The notes under the pieces are model-generated. The model did no database searches, was not told the origin of the DNA, and was given only the letters and a program-made list of their open reading frames with translations. Shown here piece after piece: positions 49,002-59,162 of a stretch of DNA of 64,000 nucleotides. The position numbers and the translations under genes are program-made. Source of the stretch: Notolepis coatsorum (Eukaryota > Chordata > Actinopteri > Aulopiformes > Paralepididae); contig OZ020589.1 of NCBI GenBank assembly GCA_963971535.1, positions 91,370,136-91,434,135 of the forward strand, written 5' to 3'. Within the stretch, counting starts at the first letter, position 1, and each line of letters begins with the position of its first letter.

Positions 49002-50309
49002 CAGTGATGCCGGTAACGCGTTACTAAGTAACGCGTTATTGTAATCTGATTACTTTTCCCCGAAAATAGTAATCTAACGCGTTAATCTTTAAAAGCCTGA
49101 TTGCAGTTACTTGTCCAAGTGGCTGTGCGTTACTATTTCGTTACTATCTCATCATAAATTCATAATGCAGGCGGAATGCAGTATTTTATTTCGTTTTCGA
49201 CAGTCAAAAATACATTTTGAGCTGTTTTTCTTATTATTATTATGGAGTGACGTGGTGTGGCAGTGAAAGGGTTACACAAGAATGTGTCCCGCGGCGTGAC
49301 TGGACTCTCTGTCTGTGAGTGACTTTGCTTTGGCCCAATCACATTCCCCATCCACAGTCTGCGAATCAGAGGCAGAGTAGGGCGGGTCTTCACAGCACGT
49401 CATGTGACATATGCGCCAATCGTGTGACAGCAGGGCTCCGTTGTTATGTTCGACTGCCACACTTTTGCGGTTTCTGTTCAGACTTCCACCCCAAAACGCT
49501 CGTTTAAACGTAGCCTCAGTCAAAATACTGTCTACCGCTAAAAACAGCACATCCAATTGCATTGAAAGCATCTGGAATCACAACACTAGCCGACGCTTCG
49601 ACTGAATGAATGAATGAATGAATGACAACTTTATTTAACAGATTGCAGAATGGGTACAATACAGTACGGCTCAATACATACAATTGTTAAGGGGATGCAG
49701 ACCTGAGAAAGACGTTTGTCTTTTTTCCATCAGGGTCCCCCCTAGGTACAGGAGGACTCGGAGGCCAGCCAAACAGCAAAAGAGAGAGATTGTTTCTTTC
49801 CCTATTGATTAATGTATATTTGATGGTGGCAGAGCAAAAGCTCTTATTTGCCAGATTTACAGTTAATTTACATGTTAAAGAGAGACTGATTGTATGTTTA
49901 TAGAGAGACATTTATAAAAACAATTTAATAGTTACAGTTGATATAATTGAATAGTTCAGCCTGCATTTGTTAGATGTGAATAGATACACTGGTTTTGTAA
50001 AACCACTGGCTGGCTGCTCTAATGCTGTGAGCATCATAGACTGTTGCTTTACCATACTTGATGGTACAGAAGCTGAAGCACTAGTTTAACAATTTACGTT
50101 ATGTGCAGAGAAACAAGTTAAAAACAATTTATGCACTTTCAATAAAGCGTTTAAAAAAAACTGTTGGGGGAACGACGACGACTTCGTAACCTAGTTACTT
50201 TCAAAGTAACTAAGTTACTCTGATAATCAAGTAATCAGTAAAGTAACTTGGATTACTTTTTAAAGGAGTAATCAGTAATCAGTAATCGGATTAATCTGTG
50301 GCATCACTG
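49002..50309. mobile_element. hAT-like element D
   Basis: The ends are CAGTGATGCC and GGCATCACTG, flanked by a perfect 8 bp duplication gtgcacac (48994-49001 and 50310-50317). Sub-terminal sequence is rich in gtaac/gttac and attac blocks (ggtaacgcgttactaagtaa on the left; taatcagtaatcagtaatcg on the right). It carries an L2-like 3' fragment at 49603-49741. It is non-autonomous. Confidence 0.92.
49603..49741 (-). mobile_element. L2-like LINE 3' end fragment
   Basis: (tgaa)n tail at 49603-49622, then gacaactttatttaacagat to agggtccccc. It matches the other L2-like 3' ends and is about 140 bp. It is inserted inside hAT-like element D. Confidence 0.85.
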
Positions 50310-50554
50310 GTGCACACACGTGCCAGCAGAGGGCGAGACCATTCCTCTCTAGTGGAGCGAGTGAACAGTGTTCACGTTTTACGGTAATGTTGCGACAGTG
50401 CTGTGAAAATACCCTAAAGCGTTGTGGTTGTTGTGCACTGGTGGAGCAAGCAAATAATCCGTCTCTTATTATATGTGAACTAAAGAGTACAAGGTTTACA
50501 CAACAGCCCCCACCCGCTTTTTATTGTATTTGTACCTGTACTGTCCGCTGTCAG

Positions 50555-50914
50555 CTGTTTATCTCTCTCTGTGAGCTTGATTAACTAGCGTTAGCTCACG
50601 TTAGCTAGCGTTAGCTCCGCGGCTAATTTTAGATTACCCTGAACTAAATAAATGACTAGGTTATAAAGCATTCAAGTAGTTTTCACTGCACATAGAAGTA
50701 GCCAAACAGCGGGAGCATTTCGGGAGCATATGACCTGTTTATCTCTCTCTGTGAGCTTGATTAACTAGTGTTAGCTCACGTTAGCTAGCATTAGCTCCGC
50801 GGCTAATTTTAGATTACCCTGAACTAAATCAATGACTAGGTTATAAAGCATTCGAGTAGTTTTCACTGCACATAGAAGTAGCCAAACCGCGGGAGCATTT
50901 CGGGAGCATATGAC
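50555..50914. repeat. 180 bp tandem duplication
   Basis: Two copies, 50555-50734 and 50735-50914, differ at only a few bases. Each begins ctgtttatctctctctgtga and includes ttagctcacgttagctagc and gggagcatttcgggagc. It lies within hAT-like element C, right of element D. Confidence 0.95.
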
Positions 50915-51075
50915 CAAAACCCAGGCAATTTCGAGCCCTTAAGGAATCAAATAGTCTGCCATGGCTAGGCTACATGCTAACGTTATTGTTTTTGTCATAC
51001 CGTCATATACCGTATACCGGGGTATTATGTCAGCAAGGTATGACGGTGTGAAAAAAATGATACCGCCCAAGCCTA

Positions 51076-51300
51076 CTCCACGGTCCACCTGCATTTTACA
51101 CACAATCGCAGTCGAGCCGCTGACACAGCGCACACACGGAGCGATGTATCCTCTCTCTCTCTCCCTCTCTCTCTCCATGGTCCACCTGCATTTTACTCAC
51201 ACAGCGCACACTGAGCACACTGAGCGATGTATCCTCTCTCTCTCTCCCTCTCTCTCTCGCTCGCTCGTTCTCTCTCTCGCTCTCTCGTATACATGTATCA
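51076..51300. repeat. CT-rich tandem repeat around the hAT C target
   Basis: Repeats of gcgatgtatcctctctc, followed by (tc)n and ccaYggtccacctgcatttta, occur at 48832, 51138 and 51223 onwards. The unit is about 85-100 bp and was split by hAT-like element C. Frames rich in Ser-Leu on both strands are produced by the CT runs and are not genes. Confidence 0.8.
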
Positions 51301-51630
51301 CGCTGTGTGGGTGACTGTCACTCAAAGCGCTTATGGGCGGAGCCCAGCCCAAAACAGCTTGAAATCTTGAAGTGGAAAAATGCTGCTTTAGAGTACTTGA
51401 TTAGAAATACAAAACAATGATTTTTTTGGAGAAAAAAAACGTACAGATTTGTTCCATAGACTCTCAGGAATTGTGTAACATTGCCCAAATAGTGAAAGGA
51501 ATAGAAAAACATGGGACCTTTAAAGTAAAAAAAATAAATAAAATCGTCATAATTTAGAAATTAGATCGCATAGGTCTATGAATCGAGATTGCAATTTCTT
51601 TTCGATTAATCGTGCAGCCCTAGTTGAAAT

Positions 51631-52395
51631 CTTGTAATCCAAAAAAGAATTCTGCAAATCTTTTAGTTATGACATTGTGCCAGTAAGACAGTATTATGAT
51701 TATATGTTATCTATTTAAAGTTATCACTTTGTCGAAACAAGACAAGTCTTTTGTTTTTGGAGAAAGAGAGAACATTGTTTGTTTACAGTGCCTCCTTGCT
51801 CTAGTGGTCAGAAAATAATTATTGCACCTTTAAATAACTTATTAGTACTATCAGAACTACCATTTGTTTATTCAGAGCATTAATGGTATCAAGCTAACTG
51901 GTTAACTAGCATGCTAATGCCAGCTAATGTTAGTTGACACTCAACAACAATGAAAACGTGTCAGATCACAACTCGCCACAGCTATTTTATTTACACACTT
52001 GAAGGGGAGGTTAGGAGCTTTAAGCAGCTACAAGGAGAATCGTCAACCACATATATCATTGTCATATTGGTTGTGATACCTTTGTAAGTAAACAATTTAG
52101 AGTAGACCATTACTGAAACAATTGGTAGCATAATTATCATGATAAGCCAACATTTCCCATAAACCCTGTCACTTCCCGTTTTGATGTTGGCTTCGGAAAG
52201 TGTTTTCACGAGAGAGGAGAAGTGGAGAGGCCTTGCTGATGGTGAACGTAAACTTATTTTTGTTGATAACGCAAGTTTTGTTTGGAAAGCCGGGCTGTAC
52301 CGAATAGTTCGAAGCTTCAAAGCTTTGTTCATAATGTTGACATTCGAATTCTAAATCAACATTCAAATTTTTTATTTTGAAAATAATTGTATTTC

Positions 52396-52398
<3 letters not shown>
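51631..52398. other. Unassigned intronic stretch with a possible hAT end
   Basis: Mostly unrecognised AT-rich sequence. At 52290-52345, ggctgtaccgaatagttcga and agcttcaaagctttg resemble the sub-terminal part of a fish hAT family. The other end is not identified. No convincing coding frame. Confidence 0.35.
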
Positions 52399-52476
<78 letters not shown>

Positions 52477-52477
52477 T
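52399..52477. repeat. (TA)n microsatellite
   Basis: About 35 TA units, followed directly by the left (3') end of SINE copy 5. Confidence 0.98.
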
Positions 52478-52484
52478 TATATAT

Positions 52485-52943
52485 CTACTTTTTCTCCTCC
52501 TTTTTTCTGTATTTTCTCCCATCCCAAATTGAGTCGTTATGCCAATTCCCCCCTCCCCTTCCTGGTCGTTGCGTGCATTTGCCCCCTACTTGCCGGTCTA
52601 GGCAGCCCTGAAGTCTATCAGATGCTTCCTCCGATACATAGGAGACAGCCAGCAGCCTCTTTTCACCTGCCAGCGAGGACTCTCACTTGGGAAGTGTAAC
52701 GTGTGGGAGGGTCACACTACCTTCCCCCGTTCCCTCCCTCGCTGTGCAGGCGCCCTGACCGACCTGTAGGAGTCGCTGTTTACAACGACCAGGATACAAC
52801 CCACCGGCTTCCCACCCGCTGACACTGCCAATTGTGTCAGTATGACGACCGGCCAAGCCGGAGGTACCGCTGACAGCCGGATTCGATACCAGTGTCTCTG
52901 CGGTGGTAGACAGACACTTAGTCCGCTGTGCTACCCGGCCGCC
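52485..52943 (-). mobile_element. tRNA-derived SINE, copy 5
   Basis: Minus-strand copy. The tail complement is ctactttttctcctcc, the body complement is gacctgtaggagtcgctgtt, the B-box complement is near ggattcgataccag, and the A-box complement is near gtgctacccggccgcc at the right end. Both sides are TA-rich, so a duplication of tatata type is likely but its length is ambiguous. Confidence 0.9.
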
Positions 52944-53323
52944 TTATATATATATATTTTTGTATGTGTCTATTCATTCTGTTTAAACCATGTGTTTTTT
53001 TAAAGTTTTTTCCAGCTCCACTAATAACCTGGTATTTAATGTAAAGACAGCCTAAGAAGTGTCTTGATGTTATTACCTGGAATGTCGTTTAGCAGTGGTG
53101 GAAAGTAACAAGTATTTTTACTCAAATACTGTACTTAAGTACAAAAAAAAAGTACAATTCCAAGCTACTTGTACTTTACGTGAGTATTTTATTTTTAGGG
53201 AACTTTTTACTTTTACTCCACTACATTTATCTGAACCCATCAGTTACTAGTTACTTTGAAGAAAAAGATTTTGCATAGAAAACATGGCAAAGATATATGA
53301 AGATTATGTACTTTTCAAATCTC

Positions 53324-53419
53324 CGTAATCAGAGCAGCATAACTGGACCATGTACCACTTTAACATAACCTGTAATCAGAGCAGCATAACTGGACCATGT
53401 ACCACTTTAACATAACCTT
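53324..53419. repeat. 48 bp tandem duplication
   Basis: The phrase gtaatcagagcagcataact followed by ggaccatgtaccacttta occurs twice in direct succession, with a period of 48 bp. Confidence 0.92.
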
Positions 53420-53483
53420 TAGACGTCAGTGGATGGAGGTTTGAACGCTCCCAAGCATTGGAACACACAAATGTCATGTAGAG

Positions 53484-55330
53484 CAGCGGTTCTCAACAGG
53501 GGTTCCGCGGCACACAGGGGTTCCGCGGAGAGCTGTCAGGGGTTCTGCGAGATGCCTGGCAATGTTCTTTAAAAATATAGAATGACAACAGTCTTATTTT
53601 GAAAATCCTATAGCGGGTCTCATTTATGCCCACGCGCAGCTCCAGCTATAATAACTAGGCTCCGAAAGCTAGCAACATTAAGGTCATTATGATACTCTTA
53701 TTTTGAAAATCCGTGGTGTCGTGACTCATATCCGCTCCAGCACACAGCCAATAGGATGCATCTCCACACAGCAGGCTGAGCAGTAGCGTCTCTCAGCTCA
53801 GCAGTAGTAGCGTCTGGATCTGGAACGCGGACATTGAAACACAGCAGCTGCAAGGGTAGTGTTTTTGCGACCCAAAACAAATCCCTGCTGTTTTATTCCG
53901 CAACGGGTCAAATGCATATAACATGCTTTGCAATCCTTGCCATTCCTTTATGACCACGTTGTGTTTAAGACCGGAATTAATGTCCCGTTACCATATGCTA
54001 ACAACAAGCTAAAAGCCCTGTTCAGAGCGACAGAGAACAGCAGGGTGGGGACTTAGTTGGAAGGATGACTGGGGGGGGGGGGGGGCATTCTCCCTCTATG
54101 TGTGTGCGTTTGAAAAGATGATGAAGTCAGACTACTATATTATATTGATAGTAAATGTACTGAGGGTGGACAGACAGATTATGTTGATATTTAAACATAA
54201 AAAATACAATACATAATAAATGTATCCATGATCATCATGCAACATAAAACAATTGCAGGAACGGTTTGGGAGAGGAAGGTGTTTTAGGTTGCGTGTTCCA
54301 AAAAATTTACTTAAAGTTTAAAGCTCAATATATCAAAACGTGGCACTTTATAGTGAACAGGCACTTTATAGTGAATCCAAATTCTTTTTGGATTACAGAA
54401 AATTATCCCTAAAGTGCTATCTGTTGCAGCTGCACTGTTTTCCATGAAAATACCATATTTGGATAAGTTTGACCATTTCTAAAAATCTGAAAATCATTAT
54501 TTAATAAAACACAGAAAAGTATCACCAAGTTACTCTGGATAAAAAAAAACTTTATAGACAACATTGAGACAAAGCTTCCTGAGACATCTCCATCCAAACT
54601 CTTGGAAGAACTCATTGAAATCTCATCTGATACCACCTGGAGAGCTAGTTTCAGAGTGTGGTGCTGAGTACCAAGTATCTCATGATGCTGCAGTTAAGGT
54701 GTTGATACCATTCAGCCCCACATATCTGTGTGAAGCTGGCTTTTCATCCATGACAGCTCTGAAAACAAAATATAGGGCCAAGTTGAGCCTTGATGATGAC
54801 ATGCGTGTTGCCTTGTCAAAGATCTCCCCACGTATTGACCGTATTATTAGCCAGCAGCAGCGGACCTCGCATTGAGCTAGAAATGTCCACTGAGTGAACA
54901 AGTGCTTATTTTCTGTATTTATTTATATTTTTTGAGAAATGGTAACTTGGTGATCCTTTTCTGTATTTAAAAAAAATACATGATTTTCTGTTTTTGAGAA
55001 ATTGTCAAACTTATCCAAATATGCTATTTTTATGGAGAACAGTGCAGCTGCAACAGATAGCACTTTAGTGATCCTTTTCTGTATTTAAAAAAAAAAAATT
55101 GTCATCAGATTCAGACAACTTTATTGATCCCGCGTGGGGCAATTCATATTTGCAGATTCACCAACAAACAACAAAACATCTCAACGACAGCACGGCAAAT
55201 AAAGAGTCATTGTATCATCATTGTAGCAAAAAAGACAGCACCGGGAAAGTCTTTATCGTATGTAGGGGTGCCCTGGAATATTTTATTGAACACAGGGGTG
55301 CCTTGGCAGCAGAAAGGTTGAGAACCCCTG
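53484..55330. mobile_element. hAT element remnant (ZBED-like transposase fragment)
   Basis: The ends are CAGCGGTTCTCAAC and GTTGAGAACCCCTG, with a perfect 8 bp duplication atgtagag (53476-53483 and 55331-55338). The 1847 bp body keeps only a C-terminal piece of transposase (54620-54875). An internal inverted pair (about 54300-54540 against 54900-55095, sharing gcactttatagtg and aaaaatctgaaaatcat-type sequence) surrounds this piece. A G run is at 54070-54086. Confidence 0.92.
54564..54875 (+). pseudogene. hAT transposase C-terminal fragment
   Basis: The plus frame contains VLIPFSPTYLCEAGFSSMTA and LKTKYRAKLSLDDDMRVALS, then PRIDRIISQQQ. This is the C-terminal dimerisation part of ZBED5/SCAND3-like hAT transposases. 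The catalytic RNase H-like core and BED finger are missing. The first ~20 codons have no family match, so the true fragment probably begins near 54620. Confidence 0.85.
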
Positions 55331-55617
55331 ATGTAGAGTGTTTCCCCTGAAAAAAGAATTCAACAGCTGTGCTGCGCGCACTCTGCCGGAATCCATATTT
55401 GTGCATGCGCGCGTGCCGCCGGAATCCATATTAGCACACGTTGCTGGAGAAATAACTTAAAACTACCTTCGAATTGTTCGAGATATTATGTTTATTATAT
55501 TATTCATGTTCATGTTCATGGAGTCATGTGCGTCTGAATTTGCTAGGATGTTTTTGGTGTGTCCGCTGACACTAGAAGTGCTCTGGAGGCCCAGGTAGCT
55601 GCATATACATATTTGTA

Positions 55618-55935
55618 CACTGCTAAAAAAGAAATCTTACCAAGTGAAAATATCTTGTATTTGGTACAATAAGTCCAATATTGAGTAGAATTATTTTGAA
55701 TTATCTTATTCCACAGATAATTTTGCTTATTTATTTCTTGATTTTGGTCAGTTTAATCTTATTTTAAGAACATTTTAATCTTGTTTTCTTAAAACAAGAT
55801 TAAATTGACAAATCAGAAAAAAGCTAAATGATCTTCCAGTGGGATAAGATAATTCAAGATAATTCTACTCAATATAGACTTATTGTACCAAATACAAGAT
55901 ATGTTCACTTGATAAGATAACATTTTCTTGCAGTG
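55618..55935. mobile_element. Palindromic MITE, TA target
   Basis: The ends are CACTGCTAAAAAAG and TTTTCTTGCAGTG, flanked by TA (55616-55617 and 55936-55937). Almost the whole 318 bp can fold back: gtgaaaatatcttgtatttg (near 55646) is the approximate complement of aaatacaagatatgttcact (near 55890). No coding capacity. A 2 bp TA duplication fits Tc1/mariner-related or similar superfamilies. Confidence 0.8.
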
Positions 55936-56119
55936 TAGTTGTAATCAAAGTAAATGTCAATTAATGACATGCCTCAACACTTAGAAAAAATAAATAACGC
56001 ACATCCTCCGTTTGTTGGTGCTGAGCCAAACTGTAAAAACAGTAATACATAAGATAAAGCAGGGCTCGCAACTCAGTCGTAGTTCCAAGGTGTTTTATTT
56101 GACAAAAAAAGGCAGATGC

Positions 56120-56149
56120 GACGTTTCGACCCTTCTGGTCTTCTTCAAG
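56120..56149 (-). ncRNA. Hammerhead-like ribozyme motif, left arm
   Basis: Read on the minus strand: cttgaagaagacc, agaag, ggtcgaaacgtc. GACC/GGTC can pair as stem II, and GAAA followed by C-GTC matches the conserved core and cleavage triplet. The first core block is TTGAAGA where CTGANGA is expected, so one key base differs. It is in the sense orientation of the Penelope ORF. Hammerhead motifs are known in Penelope-like elements. Confidence 0.45.
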
Positions 56150-56450
56150 CATGAAGACAACAACACACTGACATCTTTTTATACAGGAAGTGAACTAAAT
56201 TGATTATCAGCCCCACCTGGTGATCAGGGGCGGTCCCAATATTTGCATGATACATTCTATACATAATTAAGTAACAATTTCTTTTCATTTGACATTTTTT
56301 AGAAGATTTGAGAAATATCTATGTTAAACACAACATTAAGACATCATTTACAGATAGGCAGCAGTGTTAGTCACTGAAAACAAAAATGAAAAAAACACAA
56401 ACAAAAAACAAAAACAAAGTCCATTGACTGTCTCCCTCTATAAGTTAAAT

Positions 56451-57332
56451 TTACAAATAAGGTCTAATGTCAAAGTCCTCATTAAGTCCTGTTGGTGCCA
56501 TCGTTTTAAGATAATGGATCCACCATACTTCTCTCCTCAGTAGGAGATTATCTATATCTCCCCCTCGTCTTGGAAGATGCACTCTCTCTATTCCAAGGTA
56601 TCTTAATGATGAGACATTGTGGTGTGCCTTTTTAAAATGTAAAGCTACTGGGCTTTTTTCATCCCCATTCCGTATCGTACTCCTGTGTTCAGCAATGCGT
56701 GTTTTTAAAGCACGTGTTGTCTTACCGACATATGCCTTACCACATGGGCACTTAAGCATATAGATTACATTGGTAGTTGTACATGTTATTTTGCCTCTTA
56801 TTTTTATCTCTTTCCCAGTTGTTGGGTGATAGAAAACAGTGCATTTTTCTGTGAAGTGACATTGAGCACACGAACCACAACGTCGGTTTCCATCTGGTAA
56901 GTCATCTAAAAATTTTTGTGTTTTCTTAGGAGGCAGGTCTGATTTAACCACAATGTCTCTGATGTTATGTGCTCTCCTGTAGACTAGTCTAGGGGGGATC
57001 TGAAAAGATTTATCCAATGTTGGATCAGAACTGAGAAGATGCCAATGTTTTTTAATAGTATGTTTAAAAAGGTTGCCTAGAGGCGAGTATTGTGTAATAC
57101 ACTGTATAGGTTGTCCAGAGGTAGTTTTGTTTCTTGTAGATTGTAAGCAATCTTCTTGGGTTTTATGACCCACTTTCAAAGCTGCTTTTTCTACAATGTC
57201 TTGTGTGTACCCTCTGGTTTTAAACATCGTTTTTAAAGTATCTGTCTGTTCCTGAAAACATTCATCTGTACTACAGATTCTACGGATCCTGTAGAACTGG
57301 CTGATAGGTAAACTTTGATAGGACTTTGACAT
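56451..57332 (-). CDS. Penelope-like GIY-YIG endonuclease domain protein, 293 residues
   Basis: An open frame on the minus strand. A CxxCxxC-like cluster (CGSCAQCHFTEKC, about residues 152-164) precedes the GIY-YIG domain: NVIYMLKCPCGKAYVGKTTR carries the Y-x(n)-YVG pair, followed by LKTRIAEHRSTI and the C-terminal WIHYLKTMAPTGLNEDFD. In Penelope elements this domain nicks target DNA for priming. The usual RT domain is absent: the frame starts only in the pre-endonuclease linker, and its first codons come from the inverted arm. It is therefore an open but incomplete protein, probably not able to act alone. Confidence 0.85.
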   Translation of the reverse strand: MSKSYQSLPISQFYRIRRICSTDECFQEQTDTLKTMFKTRGYTQDIVEKAALKVGHKTQEDCLQSTRNKTTSGQPIQCITQYSPLGNLFKHTIKKHWHLLSSDPTLDKSFQIPPRLVYRRAHNIRDIVVKSDLPPKKTQKFLDDLPDGNRRCGSCAQCHFTEKCTVFYHPTTGKEIKIRGKITCTTTNVIYMLKCPCGKAYVGKTTRALKTRIAEHRSTIRNGDEKSPVALHFKKAHHNVSSLRYLGIERVHLPRRGGDIDNLLLRREVWWIHYLKTMAPTGLNEDFDIRPYL

Positions 57333-57650
57333 TAGACCTTATTTGTAAATTTAACTTATAGAGGGAGACAGTCAATGGACTTTGTTTTTGTTTTTTGTTT
57401 GTGTTTTTTTCATTTTTGTTTTCAGTGACTAACACTGCTGCCTATCTGTAAATGATGTCTTAATGTTGTGTTTAACATAGATATTTCTCAAATCTTCTAA
57501 AAAAATGTCAAATGAAAAGAAATTGTTACTTAATTATGTATAGAATGTATCATGCAAATATTGGGACCGCCCCTGATCACCAGGTGGGGCTGATAATCTA
57601 TTTAGTTCACTTCCTGTATAAAAAGATGTCAGTGTGTTGTTGTCTTCATG

Positions 57651-57680
57651 CTTGAAGAAGACCAGAAGGGTCGAAACGTC
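57651..57680 (+). ncRNA. Hammerhead-like ribozyme motif, right arm
   Basis: Exact inverted counterpart of the motif at 56120-56149, here on the plus strand and antisense to the Penelope ORF. The same one-base departure from the CTGANGA core is present. Confidence 0.4.
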
Positions 57681-57734
57681 GCATCTGCCTTTTTTTGTCA
57701 AATAAAACACCTTGGAACTATGCCTCAACACTTA

Positions 57735-58011
57735 CACACTATTTGTATTGAACATAGATGATTTAATAGATAATATAAATACTAACATACTAACTGTCTA
57801 ACATACACAAATCATAACACTACAACAGCACTTTACACCTAAGTAGTCTCAGTGGCATAGGCTACATTCTGCCTTAGAGCATTTCATTTCCCTTGGCTTT
57901 TGAAAGAAAAGCTACAGGGGAATTCACTGGTAGGGGGCCCATTGATGCTGAGACGCATACAAGCGGCCAGATGGTCTCCCTTCTGCCTTTTCCTCAGGTC
58001 AGTCTTTTACA
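57735..58011. other. Unassigned intronic spacer
   Basis: No terminal repeat, tandem structure or coding frame recognised between the Penelope copy and the TTAA MITE. Confidence 0.4.
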
Positions 58012-58974
58012 TTAACACTTTGAGTGCCAGCCACACGTTTTGTCGTTAGTTCATGCCGACCATTGAGTGCCCGCCAACGCTATATAGCATTTGTTTGTCG
58101 TATTTTTTTTTATTGCCGATTTTAATTCATATTTCATCAATCGAGCCTCAGGTTAGTGGTGCAGACTCTCTCTGAGCTCAATTGGGAAGATACCGCCCCC
58201 TATCGTCTCTCCCTGTGTAACTGCACCCCATTACTTTAGACTGATGGGGGGGGGGCGGGCCAGTTTCCTCATTTTACTTATCCGTCAAGCCAACTGAAGA
58301 ATCCATTGTGATCGCCGGCCCAGAAAACGCGTGGATTATGTATTTACAGTGAGTACCCAACGCTGAATCAATAAACACGATCGATATTTGGAATGGCGAT
58401 CAGGAATTGGAATAATCCTTTTGGATAACATCTGATCTGAGGTAAGGAATTTATTTTACCAGGCTTAGCATAATCAGAGCTATTTTCACAGAGATATCAG
58501 CGTTTGCCCTATGCGTGTGTGTGTGTCTGTGTCTGTGTGTGCGATCAGGAAATGAGAGAATCGATATTTCAGCCCGCTTCTATAGCGTGCATAAGTACAC
58601 ATATACTATCGATAATCTAGCGTTTATTTGAAAACGATTCATAAATAGGCCAAAAAAGTTTTGTGTATGCCAGAATATTCCAGTAAATGCCGTTTATCAC
58701 GGAATCTTTATATTTTCCTTGAAAACGAGGGCTTTTCAAAATGCTATAAAACAAAAACGAAGCGATTTAAAAAAAAAAATAAAAAAAAAAAAAAAAAAAA
58801 AAATCCGTTTTGACAATGTTGACTGCAAACAAGTCATTGATAAACGACGGGCAGATTAGACACATAGCCATAATTTAAGACAGAGATTATGCGTTCACAA
58901 CGCTATCATTGAAGTGGGTGGTGGCATTTAACGGGGGGTAAGGCGCACCGCATGGCTGGTAATCAAAGTGTTAA
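58012..58974. mobile_element. TTAA-flanked MITE, copy 1
   Basis: TTAA at 58012-58015 and 58971-58974 bounds ends CACTTTGAGTGCC and TAATCAAAGTG. Length is 963 bp. It includes a (GT)n run near 58517-58540 and a long A run near 58768-58802. TTAA targets suggest piggyBac or Kolobok. No transposase. A related element is at 62369. Confidence 0.75.
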
Positions 58975-59001
58975 GCACCATCCACAGCCCAAATGAAATT
59001 A

Positions 59002-59008
<7 letters not shown>

Positions 59009-59043
<35 letters not shown>
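59009..59043. repeat. (TA)n microsatellite
   Basis: About 17 TA units left of SINE copy 6. Confidence 0.97.
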
Positions 59044-59051
<8 letters not shown>

Positions 59052-59162
59052 TAAAAATGTTGATCTACTTTTTCTCCCGTATTTCAATTTTTTTCCCATC
59101 CCAATTTCGTATCGTCCAATTCTACCCTCCCCTGTCTCGAACGCTGTTAGGCCATGCCTCCC

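Larger units (their letters stand above)
48866..51075. mobile_element. hAT-like element C
   Basis: The ends are TAGGCTTGGGCGGTAT and ATACCGCCCAAGCCTA, flanked by a perfect 8 bp duplication ctccacgg (48858-48865 and 51076-51083). It is inserted in CT-rich repeats, contains the complete hAT-like element D, and has a 180 bp tandem duplication near its right end. No transposase was recognised. Confidence 0.88.
47871..51622. mobile_element. hAT-like element A, container of a nested stack
   Basis: The ends are tgggctgcacgatt and aatcgtgcagccc-ta, with flanks gttgaaaa (47863-47870) and gttgaaat (51623-51630), an 8 bp duplication with one mismatch. The interior holds another hAT-like piece with ccgatccgatcccgatc (about 47965-48030, perhaps paired with 48760-48820), a SINE, and hAT elements C and D. 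A second copy of the end is at 63799. No transposase of its own is visible. Confidence 0.75.
55984..57719 (-). mobile_element. Penelope-like element, endonuclease-only copy with inverted arms
   Basis: A perfect 15 bp duplication, atgcctcaacactta, is at 55969-55983 and 57720-57734. Arms 56083-56478 and 57321-57717 are inverted repeats of about 396 bp. Between them is the C-terminal GIY-YIG ORF on the minus strand; the RT that should precede it is missing. About 100 bp of extra sequence lies at the left edge (55984-56082). Inverted terminal repeats and 5' truncation are known in Penelope-like elements. Confidence 0.88.

Noticed and set aside
49160..49605. Frames inside hAT-like element D
   Set aside because: No transposase motif and no conservation clue; probably chance.
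51318..52366. Short minus frames between hAT elements
   Set aside because: AT-rich, no motif, and no support from splice or repeat structure.
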